A stretch of 64,000 nt of DNA from Camellia lanceoleosa (Eukaryota; Streptophyta; Magnoliopsida; Ericales; Theaceae). The first letter of the stretch is position 1; each line of letters starts with the position of its first letter. Made by a program: the position numbers and the translations under genes. The notes under the pieces were generated by a model. It ran no database searches. It was not told where the DNA came from and saw only the letters and a program-made list of their open reading frames with translations. Below are positions 33,930-45,446 of the stretch, one piece after another. Location of the stretch: the NCBI GenBank assembly GCA_025200525.1, contig CM045762.1:83667893-83731892 (forward strand). The letters run 5' to 3'.

Positions 33930-34329
33930 TTACAATTCACGATATGCATTGTGCGTCATAAAAAGACAATACTTTTAACGACAAGTGATATGTGTGTCAT
34001 AAAAAATGAAATACTTTTAACGGCGGATGTTGTGTACACCGTGAAAGGTATTCACTTTTCACAGCTGGCGTATATGCGTCGTGTATAATTAATGTATTAA
34101 CGGCACACCATATGCACGTCGTAGAAAATTTTATTATTTACGGTGTACATTGCAAGCCGTAAAAAAAATCGTCGTTATTACCATTCATGGCCTACGCAGT
34201 AGACATGCCATGGTTGGAAAAGTATTTACGACATGCAAAAAAAAAAAAGTCATAAAAGTGAGAAATTATGACGTGCATTTATTGTATACCGTTGATGTGG
34301 TGTTGTAAAAAGTCAATTTTATTGTAGTG
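33930..34329. mobile_element. CACTA-type right terminus with subterminal repeats
   Basis: The sequence ends ATTTTATTGTAGTG at 34329, whose inverse CACTACAATAAAAT is a canonical CACTA terminus. The preceding 400 bp hold many short repeats around CGTCGT, GCCGTAAA, ACGGTGTAC and TCATAAAA in both orientations, like the subterminal transposase-binding arrays of this superfamily. No matching left end was found in the window. The captured RPL24 exon lies just inside. Confidence 0.6.
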
Positions 34330-34712
34330 GTTAGAATTTTGTTAAGGGTCCTTGTACTTAAAAAGATGGCTTTCTATTTAAAAAAAAATTTCCTCTTCCC
34401 TGGCATTTTTTTTTATGATCTCTTCTCCTCCTCCTTTTTTTTTTTTTTTTTTTTTTTTTTTTCTAATGATTTTTCTTATTTCATCTATAAATGCATTATT
34501 TTTTATATATGTTTTGAATAATTCCACCCTATATGTTTATGTTTATTAATTTTAATATGTAAAAGAAAATTATAATTTTAAAATAGTTTTACAAAAATAT
34601 GATAAAGCAAATGTTAAAAAAAAAAAAAAAAAAGAGTATTTTTTTCAAAGACATTTCAGTAAAAAAGAAAATATCAATGACTTTCATCATCAATTTTGTT
34701 AGTTTTAATAGT
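34330..34712. other. AT-rich DNA with homopolymers, no gene seen
   Basis: Contains a ~27-base T run near 34436-34462 and an A run near 34615-34634. Confidence 0.5.
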
Positions 34713-34720
34713 TTTAAAAT

Positions 34721-35352
34721 TAGAATTGCAAATGAACAGAGGCGTTCGTGAAACATGCTTGAACTCGACTCGGTAAGAGCTCATTTGAACTCGGTTTGTT
34801 AATTTTCTTTTTCTTTTTCTTTTTCTTTTTTTTTTTTTCGAGTTCAAGCTCGAACTCATTAAAATTTTAATAAACAAGCCAAACATATTAAATCTCGGTT
34901 TGTTAGCTGGCTCGTTTAATATTTATTATTTATATATTACATAATATAAAAATATATAAAAAAATAAATATAAATATGTTATTTATATATTTAAAAAATG
35001 TAAACGTAAATAATAGCTAACTATAGATAATACATTTATATAATAGTGGTGGTAAATATTATAATTTTGGTAAGATATCGACTTTTTTTTAGTATTATAT
35101 ATATTGTATATATAATTATATAATCAAAATTTCAGTTGTCACTTTAGTCTTATACGCAAGTATGAATTTATAATTTTTTTTTGTCTTCTTAAAACTCGTG
35201 AACATGCTTGAGTTCGAGTGAAGTATAAGCCAGCTCAACTCAAGCTCGATTCATTAAATTTTTATTGAGCTCAAATTTGAGTTCGAACTTGTTAAAAGCT
35301 TAATAAACAACTCAAACATACCAAAATTCGGCTCGGCTCGTTTGCAGCCCTA
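34721..35352. mobile_element. hAT-like MITE (632 bp)
   Basis: The termini TAGAATTGCAAATGAACAGA and, inverted, TAGGGCTGCAAACGAGCCGA pair imperfectly. The flanks TTTAAAAT (34713-34720) and TTTACAAT (35353-35360) are an 8-bp duplication with one mismatch. The TAGGGCTGCAAACGAGC terminus is characteristic of a widespread plant hAT MITE group. Both arms are rich in GAACTCGAGC/GAGTTCGAAC motifs. No ORF. A truncated relative is at 11400-11780. Confidence 0.75.
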
Positions 35353-35360
35353 TTTACAAT

Positions 35361-35932
35361 AATAACGCATTAAAAACAAAAAACAAAAAAATTACTAAAT
35401 TGATATTGTAGACATCATAACATTTACACTTATATTATTTGTTGTAAATTATTTTCATTAAAAATAGTTTTTGCATTTTGTGATATTTGACCACATAATA
35501 TGTTAATAAAATAATTTTTAACAAATTATTTTATATTGGATCATGTAAAATAATTTTCAAAATTTTATTTAGTAAGTCATTTTACTAGATACTACATTAT
35601 GTTTTGATTTATTTGAAAATATTTTCTAACAAATATTCTCATCTCATAATGTTTTTGTCATGGTTAAATTTTTCTATGACATTTAAAATGTTCTGAATTA
35701 CAAAAAAAAAAATACAATGATTGCAATCAAACAAATTAATATATTTACACTAAAATAAATTTAATTTATAAAATCTATCTTAAAATCACTATGATTTATT
35801 TTATTAATTTTAATTTGAGATAATAAAAAAGGTGTTGATAAGTTTTTCTTTTTTGACAAGTTTTTTTTTTTTATTTATAAATATTGAAAGTAATCCTATA
35901 CTTTGACTGCATAATTATTTGGTATATACATT
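35361..35932. other. AT-rich intergenic DNA, no gene seen
   Basis: No supported frames or repeats. Confidence 0.5.
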
Positions 35933-36361
35933 TGTCGGGGCTGAATAAATGTGCGCTCAGAAGAGGTTCAAACAGGACGCCGAGAATGTTGGTGAGGCTA
36001 ACTCAGTGTGGCCAAACCCATTTGAACAAGAGCAAGGCTGAGTAGAATCCAGCCCGCAGGCCGAGTATGCCGAAAAGCTTCTGACGTACTTGGGGGTCCC
36101 AGATATGATGGCGAAAGGTGATGATGAGAAGGTGGGCCCTTGGAGAACAATATAAAAAGTAGAAGCGTCAGTCAAAGAGAGGTATGTGAGAATACACAAG
36201 ATAACTTGAGATAAAAGTAAAGTAGAGAGGATACTGACTTGTCCGTCGGAGTACTAATTCTGACACCGCCGACCGGAGTGTTCATCCCTTTTTCAGGTAG
36301 CAATCAGAAGATCAAGAGCATCTAACTAGATCTAAGAGTATTTCCAAACCACTTTACCACA
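35933..36361 (+). mobile_element. Gypsy-type LTR, 5' end of a truncated element
   Basis: It begins TGTCGGGGCTG and ends TTACCACA (TG...CA), with a TATA-like ATATAAAAAG near 36151. It is followed directly by ATTGGTGCCGTTTGTGAGA, which resembles the primer-binding region after plant gypsy LTRs, and then by a gag start. No second LTR is in the window. The element is cut off at about 36505. Confidence 0.6.
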
Positions 36362-36396
36362 ATTGGTGCCGTTTGTGAGAATACTCAAGTACGTTC

Positions 36397-36525
36397 ATGG
36401 CAAGCGTGAGAGATGATCCTTTGATAGTTGCTAACGATATTACACCAAGAGATGACATTAATCTAAGAAACATGCTTGGACAGGAGAATATCACCGCACG
36501 ACGGGTCCTGAATTTTTCGGTTTGA
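36397..36525 (+). pseudogene. Gypsy gag N-terminal stump
   Basis: ATG at 36397 opens a frame MASVRDDPLIVAND...ITARRVL, placed 36 bp after the LTR as expected of gag. From about 36505 the DNA becomes hAT-family sequence, so the last six codons before TGA (36523-36525) are not gag. Only ~36 gag residues remain. Confidence 0.5.
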
Positions 36526-37728
36526 ACAGTTGCGGGCGGTTTGCGGTTTGAATTTTTCCCTTTAAAAATTAATTTTTGAATTTTTTTCCCCATTTGGTAA
36601 ATATTTATTTTGGGTCATTTTCTTCCAATTTTCTAAAATGCTTCAACATTAATAATTAAATCATTAAAACTTACAAATCATTCAGAATCAATTTTCTAAA
36701 ATACTTCAAAACAATTCCTAATACAAACAAATCATTTAAAATCCCAAAATCATTCAAAATCCTAAAATCATTCAAAGTTAATCTACTACCCAATAATACA
36801 ATTAAAGTAAATCATCAATCTCATTCTTCAACTACTTTAAAAATGAATAGATTTAATTCTAATCACCATTGAAACAAATCTTAGTCACACAAACAGAATC
36901 TTAGTCACACAATAACAGATTTAATTCCAATCTCAGAGATCTTTTGCTACAAAACAAAAAAATCTGATTGGATAAACACTAAACAGATCTGACTGCCTAA
37001 CATAATTTACATTTCAAAAAAATCTGATTGCATAATTTACATTACAAATTCAACAAATTGCATAACTTACATTACAAAATTTACGTTATCTGTTTACATA
37101 ATTTACATTACAAAAAAAAAATCTGATTGCATAAACAGATCTAATTACAAATTCAACATAATTAATAATTATAGATTCAATATAATTTAAATAATTACAG
37201 ATTCAACAGATAACACATTGAATAACAAATTGAATAACATATCTAATTACAAATTCAATAACATATATAATTAATAATTAATAATTACAAATTCAACATA
37301 ATTAATAATTAATAACAGATTCAACACAAATTAACATAGATTTAACAAATAAACAAATAAACAAATAAAAAAAATCCGATTGCATAAAAACATCTGATTT
37401 AACACAAATTTAACACAAATTTAACAGATTTAACACAGATCTATTGCTTACACATCTGATTGCATAAAAAAAAAAAAAAAAAGAGACTGGGAAGAGAGAC
37501 AGACAGACAGATCTGAAAAGTAGAGCAGAGTCTTACCTGTGAGTTGCAGAGTAGAGTCGATCTTGCGAAGCACGAGAGAGTGAGATTCAAAGTGAAGTTG
37601 CACACAAAGTTACGATGAGAAAATAGAGATCGATCGGTGCGATGAGAAACCAAAGGTCGATTGGTGCGATGACAAACTAGAGGTCAATCGGTGCAATGAG
37701 AAAGCAAAGTTGAAAGCAGAGTTGTGAT

Positions 37729-37765
<37 letters not shown>

Positions 37766-38099
37766 ACTGATATGAGATGCGAGAAAAAGAGCTCTCTCCA
37801 ATTGCGCAAATGTAATGTGTTTGATTGTAAGAGATTAGGGCTTTGTTTTTTTACTTTTGTTTGTTATACTAAAGATGAAGATCAACGGTCCAGATTTTAC
37901 ATATAAAATAAATTTTTTAAAAAAAATTATGTTTAAGCGGGCGGGTTCGATTCAAACCCGCAACTAGCCCGCAACTCGAAATTCAGCCATAATCCAAACC
38001 GCATCCGACCCTAACGTGTTTGTGAAACCATCAAAAGGTCTGCGGGTCGGGTAGGGTAGGACAGGTTGGGCGGGTCGGATAACCCTATGCCCACTCCTA
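36506..38099. mobile_element. hAT-family element, left end lost at the gypsy junction
   Basis: The right end ATGCCCACTCCTA (38099) matches the terminus at 24863, and 36520-36660 matches 16540-16740 (TTTATTTTGGGTCATTTTC, ATTAATAATTAA). The left terminus is replaced by the gypsy LTR/gag stump. The interior contains imperfect repeats of ATCTGATTGCATAA and CAAATTCAACATAATT (36960-37440), then a GC-richer part with GATCGGTGCGATGAGAAA repeats (37620-37720). No transposase. Confidence 0.6.
37729..37761. repeat. (GA)n microsatellite
   Basis: Pure GA tract inside the hAT-family element. Confidence 0.9.
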
Positions 38100-38602
38100 G
38101 ATTTGAGTAATATTAATCATCAATTAATAAAAAGACTAATATTTCATTTTGGACCTACTGAGGGGTTAATTTGATAACAATAAACATTAAAAATCTTAAT
38201 TTGCAGTTTTGATATAGTGAATTTTTACATTTTCCTTTTTCAAATATATATTAGTCAAAAATAAAATTAAAAAGTACAACTATGAGCAATTATTTTAAGG
38301 CTAGTTGGGCTTAGACTTGAGAAAAATTCATCTATTTGTCTTAATAATATTTTTTCAAATTTGATTCAAAAAATTAAGGATAATATTAATGACCACTCAA
38401 TAAGGAATTAATAATCTTAATACAAGTGTAAAAACAATATAAATATATATATTTCCTGCACCTTAAATGACAGCTTTTAAAACTCATTTAACAACAATCA
38501 ATTGAAGAGAAAACTTGCACTAAAAAAAAATATCTAGAAAATTTATTAAAAATTAAATCTATAATGTAAGTTCAAAGTTATTGTAATATTAATTACACCT
38601 AG
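38100..38602. other. AT-rich intergenic DNA, no gene seen
   Basis: Spacer between the hAT-family element and the CACTA element. No frames supported. Confidence 0.5.
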
Positions 38603-38617
38603 CACTGTTGGAAATTA

Positions 38618-38912
38618 GGCTTTTAATGGCGTTTTAAAAATGCCGCTATAAGATAAAAAACGTCGCTAATTTTTTGTGACGTTTAGTACCAAAAGCTGAC
38701 AACTTGGCGGTCGCTATAGCTTTATGGTGCTTGGAAAACGTCGCTGTATTGGTATAGGCGACGTTTTTAAAAACGCCGCCAAATGTTCTACCCAACGTAC
38801 AGTAACGTCACTATGGTTTAGCGACGTTTTAAAACGCCGTCATAGATTTTTAAAATTTTAAAAATTCCAACCATCATAGTGGCGTTTTAGAAACGCCGTC
38901 TAATCCTTTTTT
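38618..38912. repeat. CACTA left subterminal repeats
   Basis: At least six copies of GGCGTTTT/GCGACGTTTT and their inverses (AAAACGCCG, AACGTCGC), partly as small palindromes. They match 45035-45170 in inverted orientation. In CACTA elements such repeats bind transposase. Confidence 0.75.
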
Positions 38913-39525
38913 TTTTTTTGGGAGACACGGTGCTAATTTTATGTGATTGAGCTAAAAGAACACTTATAATAAAATTAAACAGCACTAATATGAAATAATA
39001 ACTTCCATTCAAATAGCAAATACAACATTAATTCACTTTCTCATTCAATTTAATATCCAATCACCATTACACACAAAATAACATATCCAAAAATTGAATT
39101 CACAATTCTCAATCAAAAAATTATTACCTTATATACAACGCCACAAAATAACATTACCCTCTTCTCTCTCTCTCTCTCACCACTCCCTCATTTAACACAA
39201 AAAACAAGAAGAAAGTGAACCAAAACACCCAACCCCCAGTCAGATCAGAGGAAAAAAAGAAAGAGAAATAAAAATCCAAAGGATTTTAACTCAAAAAATA
39301 AAAAGAAAGTGAACCAAAACACCCAAACCCCATCCATCCTTTACCGTTATTCTGAATCGCTCTCCATACTGCTTCCCATAGCCTTCAATCCTCTCAGTCT
39401 CTGCCAATCATAAAACATAATAATAATAAAAACAAAGCCAATAAAAGATGTACAGCCAATAGATAACAAAAATAAATATAAGAAGTTCAAGCTACTCAAT
39501 GTTATTTTAAATAGTCGCATTAGAA

Positions 39526-40188
39526 GAGATAAAAGAAATAGGGGTACCTCTAATGTGATCAATAAGAGAAACAGGGGTACCTATAAGGTTCATCTAAGAT
39601 GCACCTGCCAACAAACCTTGAAATAGAACACTATTTCATTTCATTAATGTAACACTATTTCAACCTTGAAACAGGGGTACTTCCAATGTAACACTAGTTC
39701 ACAAAATTTTGTAAAATGTGTATATAAAAGGAAAACCTGGATATTGTTGATTATTCTGTTCTTTCGATGAGCTAGAACCAGATGCATTTGATGATCCAGG
39801 ACTTGCTTTTGAAATGGTTTTCTGGGAAGCAAAGGCAACACGTACAATATGAATATAAAGCTTGAAGTACAGGATAAAAACATGTAAACAATCGCTATCT
39901 ATCTATTTAGATAAAATAAATAAAAAAAGTAGTCAATTTGTGCTACTAATTTTATATCTCAAATGAACAGAGTATATACACTTATCAGCATGACATCAAA
40001 ATATTGAAAAGCACAATATAATGGTTTAGGAATTTTGAATTCATCTCTCTCTCTCTCTTCCAGTTTCACCACTTGAGGTTTCTATTTAGAACACCCTCCA
40101 CAAATTCGATTCTCTCAAGGATTCCTTGAAGATTTTCTATACAATACTCAGCCAATTAAAAATCTGAATGGCATATAACAAAATTTGT

Positions 40189-40249
<61 letters not shown>

Positions 40250-40670
40250 TTTATACAAATTTTCAAAAGGAGAAAGAACTTACCCCCAATTGTACAATAC
40301 ATGGGGTGACATTTATGCATGTTCTTGGATCCACCATGCAATCAATAAAACTCATCATAGTCAGATTTTTGAAAAGAAAAAAAAAAAAAACAATAATAAT
40401 AATGGAAAGAAGAAGCCAAAAAATAAAAATAAAAAAATTCTTTAAGGTGCATATATAAGCTATTGGGCCATAAAGGTTCATCCATGTTAGAAGAGATAAA
40501 AGAAATAAGGGTACCTCCAATGTGATCAATAAGAGAAACAGGGGTACCTATAAGGTTCATCTAAGATGCACCTGCCAACAAACCTTGAAATAGAACACTA
40601 CTTCATTAATGTAACACCATTTCAGACTTGAAACAGGGGTACCTCCAATGTAATACTATTTCTTTTTCTA
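39526..40670. repeat. Direct duplication (~180 bp) inside the CACTA element
   Basis: 39526-39705 and 40490-40670 are near-identical direct copies, including ATGTGATCAATAAGAGAAAC and AAGATGCACCTGCCAACAAA. They are separated by ~785 bp that includes a (GT)n(GA)n microsatellite at 40195-40246. Confidence 0.8.
40195..40246. repeat. (GT)n(GA)n compound microsatellite
   Basis: Pure GT run passing directly into a GA run. Confidence 0.95.
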
Positions 40671-41464
40671 CACATAATGTAACACTATTTCATTAACCAC
40701 TGTAAAGAAACCTTAAAATTAGGCCAATCCAATCCCTTGTTGGGTCATCCATTCTGCACATGAATTGAAACCAGAATACAAAGACGAAGCAAACAGAAAC
40801 AACAGATTGATGATTAATCCTTGTTTAAGAAAACACAACAAAACCAGTGATGATTAATGTTCTTCAAAGATGTCTTAGATAAACATATAAAACTATATAA
40901 ACACACATATGTAGTGAGATCATCGAATAAAGAGAAGAAACAGAGAAAAAGTAAGAGGAAAACATAGAAAATTTCTGAGCTGCCTATTTGTGGAACAAAC
41001 AAGAAGTAAGCGGACTTTCGAAACTGTGTGAAGATGGAAAAGGGCCCTTCTCACCTGCATGATTTGATACAACTTAACAATTAAAAATTGAATTAAATTG
41101 GTCATTCCAACAGTAGCATTAACTTGTGGAAGTGTATATGTAAAGATATAAATTATCATATTCAGGGTGATGGTAAACTTGAATGATAAAAAAAACACTA
41201 ATTATATTCCCTACTAAATTTTTGCCTTTCCATATACATTCAATAAATATATGCTCAACTAAGTTTGGCAATGTATTTCCCAGTCCCCAACTAGTAAATT
41301 CGTTCTGAAACTAAATTTGAATTGCGATTTTTTCTAAATTAATGAAACATAAATCCATGCATACATACCTCTATTGGGTCTATTAGCAGCTGACATGATC
41401 CCAAACAACGAATTGTGAAATATGTTGGCCCTTTGTCTCCGATCATCAGACCAAGTAACCTCAT

Positions 41465-41765
41465 CGGCATGTGTTTGTCACAACTTCAGGGAAAGAAGGA
41501 GCTATTGTCGGCTCACTCTGGTACTTCTTCAGGTAAGGCACACCTTGCAGCTCAGGAACCAAAGCAATAGGTTTCTTTCTAGTCTCTTTCTTGGTTTGGA
41601 ATAGAGCTTTTATCTCTTCATGTCCCTGATAATCTGCCAAAGCCCTCGGGGTCCATCCATGCAGGTCTGGCTTGTCAATGTCGGCTCCTTGATCTACTAG
41701 GAATTTCAATATCTCAATGTTCTCTTCAGAAATAGCAGTGTGAAGTGCAGTAGTCCCAAGGAAAA
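41465..41765 (-). pseudogene. AKT-type potassium channel fragment (ankyrin repeats)
   Basis: The minus frame encodes GTTALHTAISEENIEILKFL, VDQGADIDKPDLHGWTPRAL and ADYQGHEEIKALFQTKKE, two ankyrin units with the canonical TALH and GADI motifs. The order and the downstream YQSEPTIAPSFPEV block match the region between the ankyrin domain and the C-terminal KHA domain of plant Shaker channels such as AKT1. AKT channels import K+ across the root plasma membrane. No membrane segments, pore (GYGD), cyclic-nucleotide domain or KHA domain remain. It is a duplicated exon inside a CACTA element. The general ankyrin identity is secure; the AKT assignment is from remembered family sequence. Confidence 0.65.
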
Positions 41766-41911
41766 CTAGTGTCATTGTGACTCCAACCGTTTATTTCTCC
41801 ACTATGACCATAATCCAAAGGTTCACGACGATGGATTGAATAAGTTCGCTGCAACCGTGATCGTGCAGGAGAACCTGAACCCCTTCTTCTGCAGCTCTCT
41901 TCCTTAGACAT
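41766..41911 (-). pseudogene. Unrecognised exon-like ORF upstream of the ankyrin fragment
   Basis: The frame MSKEESCRRRGSGSPARSRL...QRTYSIHRREPLDYGHSG is hydrophilic, Arg/Ser-rich and runs directly towards the ankyrin frame in a different phase. It could be another captured exon. I do not recognise the family. Confidence 0.25.
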
Positions 41912-41999
41912 CTCTTCAAAAACTAATGAGGATAGTAGTGCTGAACTTCTTCATGTTCATCATATACGAAGTCCTAAACATGTGTCATGGCATCTGTTA

Positions 42000-43160
42000 G
42001 AATGTCGAAAAAATATGCTTAATTTTTTTTAATAAGTAGAAAGATATATATACTTGAATAACAAGCAGAACAAAGTAGATGCTTTTGGTCAATCAGAAAG
42101 AGCACAAAAAAATTGTCTCCAAATCAACATGTCAGCCTTTCTTTCCTTTTCTTTTTTATTTCTTTTTTTTTTTTTTTTTGTTAATATACAAATTGATATA
42201 AGAATTTAATTAATGCATGAAGTTGCCAGATAGAGCAGGTATGAGTGAAAAAAAAAGAAATAAAGAGCTTAACTTTTAGAAAAAGTGAGATAGTAACTTG
42301 TGAAAATCCCCTTACAAAAGAAGAGCAAAGTTAACTCGACAATATCACACTTTCCAACTTGACAAGTTGTTGTAAATGCAGCTGCCTTATTCCAATCTAT
42401 TAGACTTAGGTAAACAACTAAGTGGTTTGTTCAGAATCATAATGAAGATTTGAAGATGTAGACCTAAATTAATTTAAACCCCAATTTTGGTTCCTTTAAA
42501 AAATTTCATTTTACAACTTTGACGGGTTACCATATGTTCTGGTCAGTGCCTACATTTTAGAATTCATTTGCAACTCTTCCCTTCGTTTAGGAAATGTACT
42601 CCTGCAAAACATCCAAAAATTATATTTACAGGGGCAATGCCAGCAGAGAGTTATCTCAACAGAATGAGGATCACCAGAAAGATCCACAACATTTTAGAGA
42701 AGATAATTCATCAAGAACTAATCAATAATTCACTATTTTAAACATTCGGATGATGCCAAGTTTCTTAACTATTACCATGCAGTTTCAATAAAGAAACATG
42801 AAGTCCAAAGCACAACATAAAAACATGATATTGGTATGGTAACTAACATAACTGTAGCACATAAAATGCAAGTAACTTACACAACACAGCCAAATTTGGC
42901 ATAAGTGTGTTTATCTGAAACCAGAGTAGCATGCCAGAGATCCCATGTTTTATTCAGGATTTATGCTAGAAGGACTTTAAAGTAGGGAATTGCTGCCTGC
43001 AGCACCTACATATAATAGGGTTTAAACAATAACAAATCCCAAACAAACCTTGGTGCCTCATTTTGCCCCTCCTAGGTCCTCGTCCAGACTGGGATATGGT
43101 CTTATGCACTGAAATAAAGTGTTTTCAGTAAAGTGAAAACATTGCCATGATTGCAGTTAT
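42000..43160. other. CACTA interior between captured exons, no gene seen
   Basis: Contains a T run near 42162-42180 and intron-like DNA. No further exon was recognised. Confidence 0.4.
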
Positions 43161-43163
43161 TAC

Positions 43164-43261
43164 CTGTAAAATAGTCTACTGCATGCTCCTTCCTCCAGTT
43201 GAGCATTTCTGCCCAAATATGGACCGTCTTATCAAGGTCAAACTTCCTTGCCTTTAAAAAT
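43164..43261 (-). pseudogene. Sec14-like protein exon fragment (CRAL-TRIO N-terminal)
   Basis: Between a TTTTTACAG acceptor and a GTAATAAC donor, the exon encodes RFLKARKFDLDKTVHIWAEM and LNWRKEHAVDYFT. RFLKARKFD...K...W..ML.WRKE is the CRAL-TRIO N-terminal signature of plant Sec14-like phosphatidylinositol transfer proteins, which exchange phospholipids between membranes. The lipid-binding CRAL-TRIO domain itself is absent. It lies on the same strand as the AKT-type fragment, ~1.4 kb upstream in the direction of transcription, within the CACTA element. So the element carries pieces of at least two unrelated genes. Confidence 0.65.
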
Positions 43262-44544
43262 CTGTAAAAATGCATCAGAAGATAATCTATCAAATTTCAC
43301 AATTCAAACTGCTTGAGATAAGCTTTTTTGAACAATTAAGCCTAGTCAAAAACACAATCCATAATCTTTTTATCTATTACTCATTGGAACAATTAATTTC
43401 CATATTTATTTGTATGTAGATAATAAGTTCCTTTTACAGTCGCATCTTTCACTCTTATTTCCTGCTTAAAGCCCCTAATCTTGTAACTGGAATAAGTACA
43501 AAAGATTCACAAACTTAACTCCTAAAAATCAGCTAGAACCATTAAACTTTGCAATCCCTGGTTCCACAAAGCAGATTTTGAACTCTACTAGTACTACTCT
43601 ATTCCAAATAAATGTCTAAACAAAATAAATAACTACTGATCACTCAATAGATTGACAAATATATACTACCACTGTCCCATTTTTTTCTAAAATCAAGTGC
43701 AAGAGATTAATGCATAAAATACTTGAAATTATTTATCAACGTTTTCTTGTAGTGACAGTGGACTTAGACATGAAATCAAAGTTTGATTATACCCACTTAC
43801 ATATAGTTCATTTATCAATCATAACAATAAGATTATATACAACATCTCATATTTAACAATCTCAAGAAGCAAAAATGAAGGGAAAAAAATGAGACAACAT
43901 GTAACCTCAAACACCAAACTTAGAGAAGAGTTTACCCCTTAATTGCAGTATGAGTCTTGTTTCTAAATAAGACTTATCAATTAAACTAAAAATTGATACA
44001 ATTTTAAGAAAAATCAAAGGGAAAATTGATGTATTAGACATAGGAGATGAAATTGACACAGAGAAACAAATTACAAGAACTAGAGTATATATCAAACTTG
44101 TGTTTTATCTATCCATTAATTTAATTTTCTTACCCAAATACAATATCTACAGGAATCACATGCATGATACATGGCAGTGTTGTGAAAAAATCACATCAGA
44201 ATTTTTTTCAAATGAACAAGTAATAGAACCCTCAAATCAGTCTTAGCACAACCACTAAGCATGGTTGGGCTCACTCAGGTTTTTCAATATCAGAGGAGGA
44301 AAGCAACAGGGAACAGAATGCTGAAACAGAGAAGCCTTGCAATATAAACTTAGAGATGATAAGTACACAATAACTCAAGTAAATTCATGAGGAAGCAATC
44401 ACTCAAGTTCAACATCATATCATCACAGATTGAATTTCAGGATTTGACAACTATAAATTCATATTCAAATTCAAATCAAATGAACACATGGATTCAAATT
44501 CAAATCTCTCACAACAAATTTATAATTAAATATGAACTTCAAGA

Positions 44545-44685
44545 TCAGAGAGAGAATTTACCGCCTGAAATCGCAAGGGGCAAGTCAGGCAAGAGGAGAG
44601 TTGATCCAAACCACAAGAGGAGATTCAAGATTGTAAACCCTAGGAGAAGAATCAACGTAATGAAGATCTTGACGAACTTCGACAT
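44545..44685 (-). CDS. Small hydrophobic ORF in the CACTA cargo (46 aa)
   Basis: ATG at 44685 opens MSKFVKIFITLILLLGFTIL then NLLLWFGSTLLLPDLP, a strong single membrane span or signal anchor, ending at TGA (44545-44547). A GGTAAATT donor-like site near 44560 suggests it may be a first exon rather than a complete protein. A leader-like segment with repeated TTTCGATTTCG and a CTAAGGTGAGC donor lies upstream (44720-44960). The family is not recognised. It is probably the 5' end of a captured gene. Confidence 0.3.
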   Translation of the reverse strand: MSKFVKIFITLILLLGFTILNLLLWFGSTLLLPDLPLAISGGKFSL

Positions 44686-45034
44686 CGAAATCGAGATTGT
44701 AGACAGTAGTGCTCACCTTAGTAGACAATGCAGATGGTGGTGGTGTTGGAGCTTCGAAATCGAAATCACCTAGCTGAAGAAGGTTGAATTGTATCTTCCA
44801 AATCAAAATTGAAATCGATTCTGCTCTACGAAATCGATTTTGCTCTACGAAATCGAAATCACTCCGAGATTGGATCACCGAACTTCGAAATCGAAATCAC
44901 TTAAAGGGTTTAGAGAGAGAGAGCGAGCGAGCGAGATTCAAACATTTGTGTTTCTCAGATTTGAGTGAGTGAGAGTGAGAAGGGTAATGAGGGTTTGAAG
45001 AGGGAGAGAGCGCGTGAGAGGGGGATAACATTTG

Positions 45035-45170
45035 AAGGCGTTTTTAAACGTCTTCTATCAGTTAAACGGTACCATTTTAATTAAACCAAAATGCGATGTT
45101 TATAAAACGTCGTTAAATACTAAAAAACGTAACGTTTAAAAAAATGCCGTTAAAAAAGCGTTGTTAAATC
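45035..45170. repeat. CACTA right subterminal repeats
   Basis: Copies of GGCGTTTTTAAACG, AAAACGTCG and ATGCCGTTAAAA, inverted relative to the left array, next to the CACTG terminus. Confidence 0.7.
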
Positions 45171-45187
45171 GCACATTTCCTGCAGTG

Positions 45188-45446
45188 TAGAATAAATTGA
45201 TGTAATGCAAAAACCTTTTCCTAACATGATTCATATGACATCCGGACCAAAGATGGATAAATTTGGATCTACTGAGAATTCTTACTCATAATAAGACATC
45301 ATCTCTGAAAAAATCAAGATTTAACTAATACAAAAATCTATCAAGCAATTAATTATTCGAGTAATACACTGTTCAAAGCAGCAATAACAAAGGGTACAAC
45401 CGAAAAAGAATTGACGGGTCATGCCATCAGACAACTTTCTTTCCAA
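45188..45446 (-). other. 3' flank of the PPR gene
   Basis: Sequence after the stop codon, probably 3' UTR. The CACTA insertion at 45187 ends it, so polyadenylation may be affected. No clear AATAAA-type signal was identified. Confidence 0.4.

Larger units (their letters stand above)
38603..45187. mobile_element. CACTA element carrying host gene fragments (6.6 kb)
   Basis: The termini CACTGTTGGAAAT (38603) and, inverted, CACTGCAGGAAAT (45187) agree at 11 of 13 bases. Both are flanked by TAG (38600-38602, 45188-45190), the 3-bp duplication of CACTA elements. Subterminal arrays of GGCGTTTT, GCGACGTTTT and AAAACGCCG occupy about 300 bp on the left and 150 bp on the right. I found no transposase or second CACTA gene inside. 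The minus strand carries AKT-type channel ankyrin repeats, a Sec14-like exon and a membrane-protein ORF preceded by a leader-like region. So this is a non-autonomous element that captured gene pieces. It sits ~260 bp past the PPR gene's stop codon. Confidence 0.8.

Noticed and set aside
40156..40458. ORFs across the (GT)n(GA)n repeat
   Set aside because: Encode Cys-Val and Arg-Glu dipeptide repeats (or their antisense) produced by the microsatellite.
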